A DNA stretch of 32,687 nucleotides from assembly GCA_029258755.1 (NCBI GenBank), contig JAPDKC010000034.1, positions 1 to 32,687 on the forward strand, in the 5' to 3' direction. Positions 15,283 through 23,132 of this stretch are shown here, piece by piece. Every line of letters begins with the position of its first letter. Within the stretch, counting starts at the first letter, position 1. The position numbers were made by a program, and so were the translations under genes. The notes below the pieces were generated by a model. That model saw nothing but the letters and a program-made list of their open reading frames with translations. It did no database searches and was not told the origin of the DNA. Source of the stretch: an archaeon (GTDB taxonomy: Archaea > Iainarchaeota > Iainarchaeia > Iainarchaeales > DTGL01).

Positions 15283-16528
15283 TATTAATATTTTTTAAAT
15301 AATATTTAAATCGCAAAATATATCTTGGAGCACGGTTGGTTTCTCTGGCAATTTCCCAAATATCTTTGTTTTGCTCGAGCAAATAAGGTATTTTTTTATC
15401 TACTTTCGGCTGGCCGGGAAGCACCCCAAGAGCCCAGAGTTCTCTTAAAGCTTTTTTGGCCTCTTCCGAAGAGAGGTTGCATTTTGAAGCAATATCTGAT
15501 AAACTGCCTGCAGGAGATTGCTTTAATATTTTTGTTATTTTTTCTTTTTCAATTATATTGGTTTCTATATCTTTTTCTTTTTCAACATAACAACAAAATT
15601 CGTGAAATTTTATTGTTTTTCCCCATCTTTTTTTGAAATTTCTAATGTTAAGGTTTTTTTGATCTCCTTGAGGGCCCCATATAAAATTTAAATCGAAATA
15701 CCGGATGCCCAAACTTTTCATTTTTTTTATCAAAAACCACTTTATAACGTGCTGAGGACAATACTTATAGCAAGAATCCTTAGTACATTCTATAAGCGAG
15801 AGAGCATAGTCTTTGCAAAATATGACCACGTTTCCTGCAATTGTTTCCTCATCTTTTTTGGCTATAACCATTTTTCCCTTGTTTTTTTTAATTATTTCTT
15901 TGAATAAAATTCTGAAAAATCTTTTGGATTTACTCCTAATTCTAAACCTTGCCATCTTAGAAGAATATATGTGTAAAAATTCAGTTACGTCATTCCAAGT
16001 TTCAGCTTCTTCAATCTCTAACCCGTAATTTAATCCTTTTTTTATATTGCGCTTTATATCTCTCCCAAGCTTGTTTTTTATATCCTGTAAAGACCCATCC
16101 AAGCTAACAACAACGTTTTCTCGTTCTATAGGCACAAAACCGTTCTTTGTCATAAGTTCATATGGGTTGTGCAGCGGATAACCCCATATCACAACATAGT
16201 CTATTTCATCATTGCGTGCTAAATTCTTAATTCCTTTAATGAAAAGCTCGTACGTTTCAGAGTTTTTTATTTTTTTAATCGCAGGCGGCGAATAAGAAAC
16301 CCAGTGGCGTGATAGTTCTTCAATCAATCTACTTCCTTGAAAGCTTTGTTCGAAGATTAATATCTGTCCTTTTCTGATGCCATCATTTTCCAATGCAAGG
16401 AATATTGGTTTATGCCCAACACTTTTTAATAGCTTGGCAAACTCCAATGTTTGCGTTGGATGGGCATAAGGGCATCTTTCTAGAAAATGATTCCATTTTT
16501 TACCTCCTCTTGCCTTTACAAGTTCCAT
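15266..16528 (-). CDS. FemAB/GNAT-like aminoacyl transferase with a winged-helix tail
   Basis: The 420-residue protein has two tandem GNAT-like halves over about residues 1-325, as in FemA/FemX and the related PF13480 group. The hallmark strings are LGRDIKRNIKKG in the middle and FKKRWG near the end of the second half. FemAB proteins use aminoacyl-tRNA to add amino acids to peptidoglycan bridges. Archaea lack that peptidoglycan, so the acceptor must be something else. Residues about 335-420 look like helical DNA- or RNA-binding repeats (LSDIASKCNLSSEEAKKAL, then DIWEIARETNRAP), unusual for FemAB. Position next to a radical SAM peptide cluster raises the possibility of amino-acid addition to a peptide. 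That is inference only. Confidence 0.65.
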   Translation of the reverse strand: MELVKARGGKKWNHFLERCPYAHPTQTLEFAKLLKSVGHKPIFLALENDGIRKGQILIFEQSFQGSRLIEELSRHWVSYSPPAIKKIKNSETYELFIKGIKNLARNDEIDYVVIWGYPLHNPYELMTKNGFVPIERENVVVSLDGSLQDIKNKLGRDIKRNIKKGLNYGLEIEEAETWNDVTEFLHIYSSKMARFRIRSKSKRFFRILFKEIIKKNKGKMVIAKKDEETIAGNVVIFCKDYALSLIECTKDSCYKYCPQHVIKWFLIKKMKSLGIRYFDLNFIWGPQGDQKNLNIRNFKKRWGKTIKFHEFCCYVEKEKDIETNIIEKEKITKILKQSPAGSLSDIASKCNLSSEEAKKALRELWALGVLPGQPKVDKKIPYLLEQNKDIWEIARETNRAPRYILRFKYYLKNININVGD

Positions 16529-16548
16529 AATGGTATATCATATACGTA

Positions 16549-16558
16549 GTTAAAATTT
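16549..16558 (-). promoter_or_regulatory. TATA-like box of the FemAB-like gene
   Basis: The minus strand reads AAATTTTAAC, centred about 26 bases upstream of the start codon ending at 16528. The spacer of 176 bases between this gene and 16705 otherwise shows no gene. Confidence 0.35.
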
Positions 16559-16704
16559 TTTTATTTTTACATTTGTGTTTGTGAACCAAGCGGAAGCGAA
16601 AACATGCCATAACTAAAGAAAAAAAAGTTTCGAATACTTTGATTTCTATCGAGAGGTACGCGCTTTGGGAAGAAATATAGATTAGAAACACAAAATATTA
16701 AAGT

Positions 16705-17757
16705 TTAGGGGAGCTTTTTGAATATTTTCCAACACTGTGGGTCGGGCATGTTTAGGGAGCCAAAATATCCGTAGCTTATGCATTTTGCACCTCCCAAGCA
16801 TTTATTCCAAAACTCGCAATTTTGACATGCGTTGCTCGGTTTTTGAGAGGCTCTTATTCTTTTAATCGCATCTGAATGATAATATATCTTGTAAAAACCA
16901 TCTTTTAATATATTTCCAAGGAGTATTGGAAGGCGCCTGCAAGCATATACATCCCCGTTTGGCAGTATGGAAAAAGAGTAGTAACCAGCGTTGCAGCCGT
17001 GAGGCTCATAGCATTTTTCCTGTGCAATTATGCTATCTTCACAGCCGAACATTATATGGAGCTTTATGCCTTTGTTTTGTAGCTCACGGTTTTTTTGCAA
17101 AAGGGAGAGATAAAGCTCCCTAACTTGCAAAGGCTCCAGCATCTTATCTTTTATTGCTTTGCCTCTTCCAATAGGCACGAACCTGCGAATTCCTAAATAG
17201 TTTATCCCTTTTTTTATGCAAAAACCTATAAGCTCATTGATGCCGGTTAAGTTTTCTTTTGTTATTGTTGTTGAAATTAAAACAGCGATCCCCTGGTTTA
17301 TTAGCATATCTATGCCCCTCTCCGCCTTTTTAAAACTTCCTTTGCCACGAATTTTATCATTTGTTTCACCTACTCCTTCGAGACTTATCTGGACTGCTTT
17401 TATACCCAACTTTTTCAACTTTTTTGCCACAGGTTTTGTAATAAGCGTTCCATTGCTCATAAGACCGTAGCGCAATTTTCCCCTATGTTTTTTAAGCAAC
17501 CCTAACAAATCGAATAAATCCTCCCTAACTAGCGGCTCACCACCTGAAATTGAAATCAGATTATTCTCTCTTGGTATTTCCCATTTTTCAGTTATTTCTA
17601 GGTATTGATAAAAAATTTCTGTGAGCTGCTCAAAACTTAGTTCGTTTTTAGTAAACTCTTTATTAAAATAACAGTGTTTACAACTCAAATTACACCTTTC
17701 TGTTATATGCCATTGCAAATGGAAAGAAGGAGGTATTAATTTATGTTCTTCTTCCAT
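16705..17757 (-). CDS. Radical SAM/SPASM peptide-modifying enzyme
   Basis: This 350-residue enzyme resembles the PqqE/MftC/heme-d1-type SPASM group. The radical SAM motif is at C22, C26 and C29 (RCNLSCKHC), with SGGEPLVRED and SLEG next. The C-terminal SPASM domain shows C-NAGYYSFSILPNGDVYAC, then CQNCEFWNKCLGG-AKC, then a final C. On the minus strand a strong GGAGG lies 11 bases before the ATG, unlike the leaderless genes, which is consistent with an internal operon gene. It overlaps the upstream radical SAM gene by 17 bases. It is the last of four genes that also include a CPBP protease, which fits RiPP maturation. The substrate is probably the peptide at 21750, by proximity only. Confidence 0.8.
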   Translation of the reverse strand: MEEEHKLIPPSFHLQWHITERCNLSCKHCYFNKEFTKNELSFEQLTEIFYQYLEITEKWEIPRENNLISISGGEPLVREDLFDLLGLLKKHRGKLRYGLMSNGTLITKPVAKKLKKLGIKAVQISLEGVGETNDKIRGKGSFKKAERGIDMLINQGIAVLISTTITKENLTGINELIGFCIKKGINYLGIRRFVPIGRGKAIKDKMLEPLQVRELYLSLLQKNRELQNKGIKLHIMFGCEDSIIAQEKCYEPHGCNAGYYSFSILPNGDVYACRRLPILLGNILKDGFYKIYYHSDAIKRIRASQKPSNACQNCEFWNKCLGGAKCISYGYFGSLNMPDPQCWKIFKKLP

Positions 17758-18748
17758 ATTTTATTTCCTCCGGATTCTTTGCAAATTTATATACAAGACA
17801 TGAGCCAAAACATTCTTGATTTTTATAATATTCGCAATTTTTACACTCTTCAAATAAAGGCTTCCTGATAAGTGCATCCCAGCTTGGCTTAAACTCAGAC
17901 CAAATATCCTCTATTTTCTCGTATTCCAATAGATTGTTAATTCTAAAAGGAATCCTAGGGCATGCATTTACTGACAAATCTGGTTGTATAAGTATTACGG
18001 GCATAAAGGTGTTATGGTAATACCCACATCTTGCCCTGGCCCCGTGTTTTTCCAGAAAACTATACTCTTTAGGAGGTAGCGCACATTTTGGCAAAGGCAA
18101 GGAATATAAACAGCTCGTTCCCAGTGCCTCTAAGTTTTCTATGGTGGTTTTTAGCATTGGAAAGAGCATTCTCATCTCTGTAAAACTTGTATAAGGCCTG
18201 CTGTATGCTAAGTCAGGGGTTGTAAAAGCTGTTAAAGTTTGTTTAATCCTAAATTTTTTACATATTTCTTCAACATAATTTAAGCTTTTTATTCCAGAAT
18301 GAACATTAAATCTTATAGCCACCTCTATATTCTTTTCTTTCAATTTTTCTAGATTATTATAAAAAATTCTGAGCTCCCTAGCAGAGTAGGTTTCTGGTGG
18401 ATTGAAATTTATTATTGCGCGGAATATATTTTTTTCTGAAATGCCTTCTAGTATTCTCCTGCTGAATAGATTGTTTGTTAAAAGCAGTATCTTGAATTCT
18501 TGTTGCAATGCTATTTTCAACATCTTATGAAATTGTGGGTGGACCGTACTTTCCCCCCCTAAAAAGCAGAGTTTTTCGAATCCTTGCTTTTCGAGCCATT
18601 TTAACATTTTTTTAAAGTCTTCTAAGCTCATATCTCTTGGAAATTTTTGCTTTAGATATGCTGTAAAGCAATATGGGCAAGATCGATTGCATTTATAAGT
18701 TATCGACACTACTGGGTGTTTTTTGAATTTTTTTTCCATGAAAACCAT
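17741..18748 (-). CDS. Radical SAM protein with SPASM-like C-terminus
   Basis: The protein has 335 residues from the ATG at 18748. The radical SAM motif is CNRSCPYC. The GGEP position reads GGES in a CFLGGES string. The C-terminal cysteines (ARCGYY, NACPRIPF, then CKNCEYYKNQECFGSC) form a SPASM-type set. The stop codon of the CPBP protease gene overlaps the ATG as TGATG. A GTG at 18751 and an ATG at 18739, with GGTGAT ten bases before it, are alternative starts. It overlaps the next radical SAM gene by 17 bases. The pair may act as successive maturases or as a heterodimer on one peptide. Confidence 0.75.
   Translation of the reverse strand: MVFMEKKFKKHPVVSITYKCNRSCPYCFTAYLKQKFPRDMSLEDFKKMLKWLEKQGFEKLCFLGGESTVHPQFHKMLKIALQQEFKILLLTNNLFSRRILEGISEKNIFRAIINFNPPETYSARELRIFYNNLEKLKEKNIEVAIRFNVHSGIKSLNYVEEICKKFRIKQTLTAFTTPDLAYSRPYTSFTEMRMLFPMLKTTIENLEALGTSCLYSLPLPKCALPPKEYSFLEKHGARARCGYYHNTFMPVILIQPDLSVNACPRIPFRINNLLEYEKIEDIWSEFKPSWDALIRKPLFEECKNCEYYKNQECFGSCLVYKFAKNPEEIKYGRRT
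17760..17770 (-). promoter_or_regulatory. Shine-Dalgarno site of the gene at 16705-17757
   Basis: The minus strand reads CCGGAGGAAAT shortly upstream of the ATG ending at 17757. It is one of the clearest ribosome binding sites in the window and lies inside the preceding overlapping gene. Confidence 0.6.
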
Positions 18749-19458
18749 CACCGGCCGATAAAATTTCTTATTGTTGGAACTTTTTTAAAAGACCAGTGAT
18801 ACTTGTTTAGAATGTTTAGTAGAAAATGTCCCCATATGACACTTAAGATATTCCCAAACGTCACAACCGAGAAGGAAAATATGATTCCATTTATAAAGCA
18901 CCATAAAATAATAATTCTCCCTTTGTGAACATGTGCTAAGGAAAAAAGTGCTGATGAAATAAGCACTGCAGAAGGAGGGGTAAAATTATTTAGGAGTAGA
19001 TAGAGTATGGCACCTCTGAACAAGATTTCTTCACCGATAACAGCTAGTAAATCACATAGCACGGCCTTTTTCGATATATTCTGTGCTAAATGCCTTTTTT
19101 GTTTTATTTTTTGAAAAAGCAATTTTCGCCCGAATGTAACTATTAAAACAGCCAATGTGCAGAAAGTTGTTCCATAAAGTAAATTTCCTGCAAGCATCTT
19201 TTTGAACAGATAAAAGTGCTTTGTTAAAAACATAATAATTAACAGCAATAAAATTTCGGTGACAAAGAAAAGCTTTTCAGAAAACCACTTTTTTCTAATT
19301 TTTTTCTGAATCAATTTGTAGGAAAAATTAAAAGAAAAAAAGAGCAGGAAAAGCATAAACCATTTTAACTTGTCGGGCAAAGTAAAAAACCCTACAAGAG
19401 ATAACAAAAATAAAATTGGGCCTAAGCGTAGCAGCCCGTAATGTATCTTTTTCCTCAT
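18748..19458 (-). CDS. CPBP intramembrane metalloprotease (CAAX/Abi-like)
   Basis: This 236-residue membrane protein has about six or seven hydrophobic segments and all three CPBP motifs: EEILFR (E143, E144, R148), F-x3-H (F172, H176), and H-x3-N (H211, N215). Family members act as prenyl-protein or peptide proteases, and CPBP genes often accompany bacteriocin or RiPP clusters as leader peptidases or immunity proteins. Here it lies inside a three-radical-SAM operon just downstream of the H-x-S precursor. Cleavage of that precursor in or near the membrane is a reasonable inference. Confidence 0.85.
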   Translation of the reverse strand: MRKKIHYGLLRLGPILFLLSLVGFFTLPDKLKWFMLFLLFFSFNFSYKLIQKKIRKKWFSEKLFFVTEILLLLIIMFLTKHFYLFKKMLAGNLLYGTTFCTLAVLIVTFGRKLLFQKIKQKRHLAQNISKKAVLCDLLAVIGEEILFRGAILYLLLNNFTPPSAVLISSALFSLAHVHKGRIIILWCFINGIIFSFSVVTFGNILSVIWGHFLLNILNKYHWSFKKVPTIRNFIGR

Positions 19459-19474
19459 AAAATTTTATTGTTTC

Positions 19475-20749
19475 TTAAAAATGATTTTTAATAAGATGGA
19501 TTAAATAATTATAGAACAACCTTTGTTTAACTTCACATTTTTTCTTAGGTTGCTTAAAAATATCGCCTGTTAGCCTTAGAGAATGTGCAGCACAACCTCC
19601 TGCACAGGTCCATCTTAATAGGCAATTTCTGCAGTAGGAGAGATTTTCAACACGTCTTTTTTTCATCCAGGCTATTTTTTTCTGATCGAATTTAAAAGCA
19701 GATCCATTGAAGCGTCCATATATAAACTCACGGTGGCCTACTTTGGAAGATACTGTTTCATAGCAATTTGACACAAAGCCATCTGGTGTTAGGCAGAACA
19801 TTATATTTGAAAAACCACATCCTTGAGGCTTTCCTTGTGTAGATGGAAACATCTGGGGTGATAATAGGAGTAGTCCGTGGCTATCGGCCCAAATGCGTGC
19901 TTTCAAAAAATATTTCGCAAAAAGATCGAGATCTACACCATATTCTTTCTTCTTTATTACGGGATTCATGCCTATAATTTTGACTCCCAATTTACGGAAA
20001 TAATTTACTATCTCATCCATTCTGAGAACAGAATAAGCCGTAATTGTGCACATAACGTGAAAGGCCATATTGTGTTTTACGAAAAATCTAATGGTTTTTT
20101 CAACAATAGGGCTGCTTTCTGAACCATTTTTCAAAGGTCGTTGTTTATTTTGTATTTCTGGTGGTCCGTCACATGAAATGATTAAATAATCTGTATTTTT
20201 TAATACCCATCGTCTCGTGGCTTTGTTCATGATCCCATTAGATTGTAGTATGATTTTTACATTATTACATTTTTTTTTAGCGTATTCTATAATCTCTGAG
20301 ATAAGTTCCTTTTCTATTAATGGTTCTCCGCCTCCATGAAAACATATTTCCAAAGAATTTGTGGTTGCGACTAAATCAACAGCTTTTTTTGCTATTTCTA
20401 CATCAAGCTTATAATTGTATTCGTTAGGGCGAGCATAACAATAGATGCAGCTAGCGTTACATTGCGTAGTTGGGAAAATATGAAGTTTTGATGAACTGAT
20501 TTGAGAAAAATTTTTGTATTCGATCCACTTTTTTAGAAACCATGGTGTGACATCAACAATCCCCTCTACTTTCCTCTCTTTTTTAAGCTTTTTTTTCTCT
20601 AATGGGGTTAATTCATAAAGAGCCCCTCTTATTGGCGAGAAATAGTAGCTTTTTCCTTTTTTTTCAAATATTTTCTTAAAATCAAAGACTTGATCAATAA
20701 AAGTGCTGTTTAGAGGAGGAGGTTTGTATACCTTGATAAGTCTCCCCAT
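19475..20749 (-). CDS. Radical SAM/SPASM peptide maturase (anSME-like)
   Basis: The 424-residue protein has residues 1-90 as an N-terminal region (YYFSPIRGALYELTPLEKKKL) comparable in position to the leader-handling region of peptide maturases. The radical SAM motif is at C97, C101 and C104 (CNASCIYC), then FHGGGEPL and SCDGPP. The SPASM domain has the seven-cysteine layout GCGFSN, NC, then CRNCLLRWTCAGGC, then a final KKKC. It resembles anaerobic sulfatase-maturase-like and quinohemoprotein-maturase-like peptide modifiers. It is the first gene of a minus-strand operon with the CPBP protease and two further radical SAM genes. It lies 16 bases downstream of the unknown membrane-anchored gene. 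Confidence 0.8.
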   Translation of the reverse strand: MGRLIKVYKPPPLNSTFIDQVFDFKKIFEKKGKSYYFSPIRGALYELTPLEKKKLKKERKVEGIVDVTPWFLKKWIEYKNFSQISSSKLHIFPTTQCNASCIYCYARPNEYNYKLDVEIAKKAVDLVATTNSLEICFHGGGEPLIEKELISEIIEYAKKKCNNVKIILQSNGIMNKATRRWVLKNTDYLIISCDGPPEIQNKQRPLKNGSESSPIVEKTIRFFVKHNMAFHVMCTITAYSVLRMDEIVNYFRKLGVKIIGMNPVIKKKEYGVDLDLFAKYFLKARIWADSHGLLLLSPQMFPSTQGKPQGCGFSNIMFCLTPDGFVSNCYETVSSKVGHREFIYGRFNGSAFKFDQKKIAWMKKRRVENLSYCRNCLLRWTCAGGCAAHSLRLTGDIFKQPKKKCEVKQRLFYNYLIHLIKNHF

Positions 20750-20765
20750 AACAACACTTAAGTTT

Positions 20766-21662
20766 TTACTTAAGATAGTGGTCTAATAATATTTTAAACA
20801 GTAACTTTTGGCAAGAAAGATCTTTTATGTTTGTATATCTTTTTTTAAACACTTCTCTTAATAGTTCAAAGTCCTCTGAAGAAAGTTTTGATCTTTTTGT
20901 ACATAGCCATAATACTAAGTAATAATTGTAAGTGTCGCAAATTGTGAGCCGTCCCACTAACTCAGTAGGGTTTGCAAATAAACATATTTTATCTCTTATT
21001 TTTGATAAATCCTCTACGAGTCCTAGATTGGCCAGTTTTCGTTCAATTTTGAATTTTGTACAAGATATCCTTGTCCTTAAAACAGGGTCAAGAATGTTAT
21101 GATCAAATTCAATTATCTTTTTTGTGATATTAATTTCTTTAAGTCTATCTTTTTTTCCACAATTTGACTCTGCCACAATAAAGCCATACAAATCATCTAT
21201 GTTATTTTCTCCGATATCTTCCTTCTTAAAATGATTGAACCAATAATCTAATGACTTTGTAAATGAGCTTGGAAAAGTTTTGTAAAAATAGTTTGGCGAT
21301 TTACCAAGTTTTTCGTAACTATACTTTTTAAGTATACAATAAGGTGCTAAAGTATGAATTGCACTACATTTGGTATCTGAGCATTCTTCCAAAAAAGCTT
21401 TGTCAGCCATAGATAAAAGAGTTTCCATTTCTTTGAAGGATATAGAATCTTTTCTTAGTAATATATAGTAGTAAATTTGTTCAACAGACAAATTATTTTT
21501 GTCTAGAATTTTTGTATCTAACTCTTCATAATACCTAGATTTTTCATTAATAATTCTTATGAGTTCAAATTTTTCACTAAATAAAAAATTCGATATTATA
21601 TATCCAAAAATTATAATGCCTGCAATAATGAGAAATAACAAAGCAAATTTTTTATGTAACAT
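20766..21662 (-). CDS. Membrane-anchored protein of unknown function
   Basis: The 298-residue protein is not recognised. Residues about 6-27 form one hydrophobic N-terminal segment after a short basic start, so it is probably a signal anchor with the rest outside. The remaining about 270 residues look mainly helical and contain about ten cysteines (for example ECSDTKC, CGKK, ISCTK, TICDT and LCTK), which could form disulfides. It sits between the H-x-S precursor and the radical SAM/CPBP operon, on the same strand. A role in transport, display or self-protection linked to the peptide is possible but unsupported by any motif. Confidence 0.6.
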   Translation of the reverse strand: MLHKKFALLFLIIAGIIIFGYIISNFLFSEKFELIRIINEKSRYYEELDTKILDKNNLSVEQIYYYILLRKDSISFKEMETLLSMADKAFLEECSDTKCSAIHTLAPYCILKKYSYEKLGKSPNYFYKTFPSSFTKSLDYWFNHFKKEDIGENNIDDLYGFIVAESNCGKKDRLKEINITKKIIEFDHNILDPVLRTRISCTKFKIERKLANLGLVEDLSKIRDKICLFANPTELVGRLTICDTYNYYLVLWLCTKRSKLSSEDFELLREVFKKRYTNIKDLSCQKLLFKILLDHYLK

Positions 21663-21686
21663 ATGTCTAATTCTTGTCTGTAAATG

Positions 21687-21695
21687 CTTTTAATT
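21687..21695 (-). promoter_or_regulatory. TATA-like box of the unknown membrane-anchored gene
   Basis: The minus strand reads AATTAAAAG, centred 29 bases upstream of the start codon ending at 21662, within the 87-base gap after the precursor gene. Confidence 0.35.
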
Positions 21696-21749
21696 ATTTT
21701 TCATTTAAAAATGTAACTAGTTTCTTGTTGTTTTTTACTTTTACTAACT

Positions 21750-22247
21750 TTAAAATGCATAACAGCAAAAAATACAACTATAATGACTAGCATGGCTGCT
21801 GTGCGAACCATGGCTCGAATGACTTCCATGTGAACTATGCGAAGAATGACTTCCATGCGATCCATGGCTGCTATGTGAGCTGTGACTTCCGTGCGAAGAA
21901 TGGGATCCATGAGAGCTATGACTCCCATGTGAGCTGTGAGACCCATGACTCGAATGCGAACTATGTGAACTATGACTCCCATGAGAGCTGTGAGAAGCAT
22001 GACTCGCATGCGATGCATGGTGTCCGTGTCTAGCGGTTATGCTGCCGGAATCCCAACTTACTCTAAAAGAATTTGTATGGGTAGCTGCGACTTCTGGCAA
22101 AAGATTTAATATTGAGATCGAGCCTAAAAACGCACCTAAACTGAGCATCTTGTGTTTGGATATAGCTCCTCTTTCCTCTAAAAGGAATGACTTTAAAGTT
22201 TTTTTGATCTTTGGAGTAAGCTCTTTGGCTTGTTTTTTTGCTTGCAT
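21750..22247 (-). CDS. hxsA: His-Xaa-Ser repeat precursor peptide, HxsA-like
   Basis: The 165-residue protein has three parts. Residues 1-30 are a charged, helical leader (KKQAKELTPK, LLEERGAIS). Residues about 34-50 are hydrophobic (LSLGAFLGSISILNLL) and end near PEVAA, a possible signal-peptidase site. Residues 77-157 are 27 uninterrupted H-x-S triplets (HSS, HGS, three HAS at the start, then HAS and HYS at the end), followed by CIFCCYAF. This matches HxsA, the repeat peptide of the His-Xaa-Ser system, whose maturases are in the same window. Serine codons of both AGY and TCN types are mixed, so the repeats are not recent DNA copies. A TATA-like box lies 28 bases upstream, which suggests separate, strong expression. 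A plain His-rich metal-binding protein is the main alternative. Confidence 0.85.
   Translation of the reverse strand: MQAKKQAKELTPKIKKTLKSFLLEERGAISKHKMLSLGAFLGSISILNLLPEVAATHTNSFRVSWDSGSITARHGHHASHASHASHSSHGSHSSHSSHSSHGSHSSHGSHSSHGSHSSHGSHSSHSSHGSHGSHSSHSSHGSHSSHGSHSSHASHYSCIFCCYAF
21777..22019 (-). repeat. 27 tandem nine-base codon triplets encoding H-x-S
   Basis: The stretch encodes 27 consecutive His-Xaa-Ser triplets without interruption. At DNA level the units are only partly alike because synonymous codons vary. The second residue is mostly Ser or Gly, with Ala at both edges and one Tyr at the end. Confidence 0.9.
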
Positions 22248-22270
22248 CTATTAGATAATGTTCACTACCT

Positions 22271-22280
22271 ATTTAAAATA
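22271..22280 (-). promoter_or_regulatory. TATA-like box of the H-x-S precursor gene
   Basis: The minus strand reads TATTTTAAAT, centred 28 bases upstream of the start codon ending at 22247, in a gap of only 36 bases after the preceding radical SAM gene. This indicates transcription of the precursor independent of the upstream maturase. Confidence 0.5.
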
Positions 22281-22283
22281 TTT

Positions 22284-23132
22284 TCACTTCCTTAAGATAG
22301 GCTGGAATTCCTTTGTCCCTGCTAGCGGCAAGTAGCTTTTCCATATTTTTGGGCAGCGATCCTTCACCACGCAAAACTCACATTTTTCAAGTAAGGTAAG
22401 CTCGCTTTCCTGCTTTGTTGTTCCTTCTGCCAGTGGCCAATACTTCTTATCTATTATGCAGAGCGGGAAATGGAATAGCTTTACCTCAAACCCGTTTTCA
22501 AGCAAGATGTCAGCAGCTTTTTGAACAAATGGTGCTGCTTTGCTATATCTCACAAAAATACGTTTCCTGTTGATAAAAGCATTTCCGGTATATTTTAGGT
22601 TTATAAAAACAACACGCTCCAATCCATTAAAATTTTCCACAATAAATCTCGCAAAATCCTCCATTTCTAAATAATTAAGCCTTTCAACAAGTATGCGAAG
22701 CTCAACATTGAATCCATACTTTAATAGGTTTTTTATCCCCTGAACAGCTTCATGCCAGCTTCCTTTTGCTTGAGCTATTTCATCGTGAACAGAAGCTTTA
22801 TGGCTATACAATGCTATGCCAATCCTAAAGTTTCCCAAATTTAGGCTGGCAAGCTTTTTTGTAAAATTCTCATCTGCAAATTTACGTCCATTACTTACAA
22901 CAAAGATGAATTTCTCCGGGTGCTTCTTTCTTGCATAGCTCAATATCTCAAAGAATTCTTTCCTTAATGTTGGCTCGCCACCTGTAAAGCAAAGCACTTC
23001 TTCTGCAGGAACCTTGTCTATAACTTCCTTTATCTGCTCTAAAAAAGGCTCGCCCAAATTTTTTGTTTGCCTAGTATCTAAAATGCAGCTTATGCAATTG
23101 TTGTTGCACTTAAAGGTTAGGGGCCATTCCAT
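22284..23132 (-). CDS. hxsC: HxsC-like radical SAM maturase 4, next to the precursor
   Basis: The 282-residue protein has the cluster motif C9, C13, C16 (CNNNCISC), FTGGEPTLRKE and SNGRKFAD. The segment IALYSHKASVHDEIAQAKGSW, then GIKNLLKYGFNVELRILV, is strikingly like bacterial HxsC (LYG-x-HD, QA-x-GAF, G-x-NL, VEIRVVL). The C-terminal module is PLCIIDKKYWPLAEG, then CEFCVVKDRC, comparable to the LCVL-x-LWPFA-x-C-x2-C-V pattern of HxsC. Of the seven paralogs this one looks closest to canonical HxsC, and it lies directly upstream of the H-x-S precursor on the same strand. It probably modifies the repeat region together with HxsB. Confidence 0.8.
   Translation of the reverse strand: MEWPLTFKCNNNCISCILDTRQTKNLGEPFLEQIKEVIDKVPAEEVLCFTGGEPTLRKEFFEILSYARKKHPEKFIFVVSNGRKFADENFTKKLASLNLGNFRIGIALYSHKASVHDEIAQAKGSWHEAVQGIKNLLKYGFNVELRILVERLNYLEMEDFARFIVENFNGLERVVFINLKYTGNAFINRKRIFVRYSKAAPFVQKAADILLENGFEVKLFHFPLCIIDKKYWPLAEGTTKQESELTLLEKCEFCVVKDRCPKIWKSYLPLAGTKEFQPILRK

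Noticed and set aside
21777-22019. Possible CRISPR array or DNA satellite
   Set aside because: The period is nine bases with no spacers, and unit differences are synonymous; it is a coding repeat.
21701-22033. Long open frames on both strands across the H-x-S repeat (a Met/Val/Ile-rich frame on the minus strand and an Asp/Ser/His-rich frame on the plus strand)
   Set aside because: They are periodic shadows of the nine-base repeat in the H-x-S gene, with no promoter, plausible start context or partner.
21750-22247. Histidine-rich metal-storage protein or antifreeze-like repeat instead of a peptide precursor
   Set aside because: Still possible, but the strict H-x-S triplet phase and the presence of HxsB/HxsC/HxsD-like genes favour a modified precursor.
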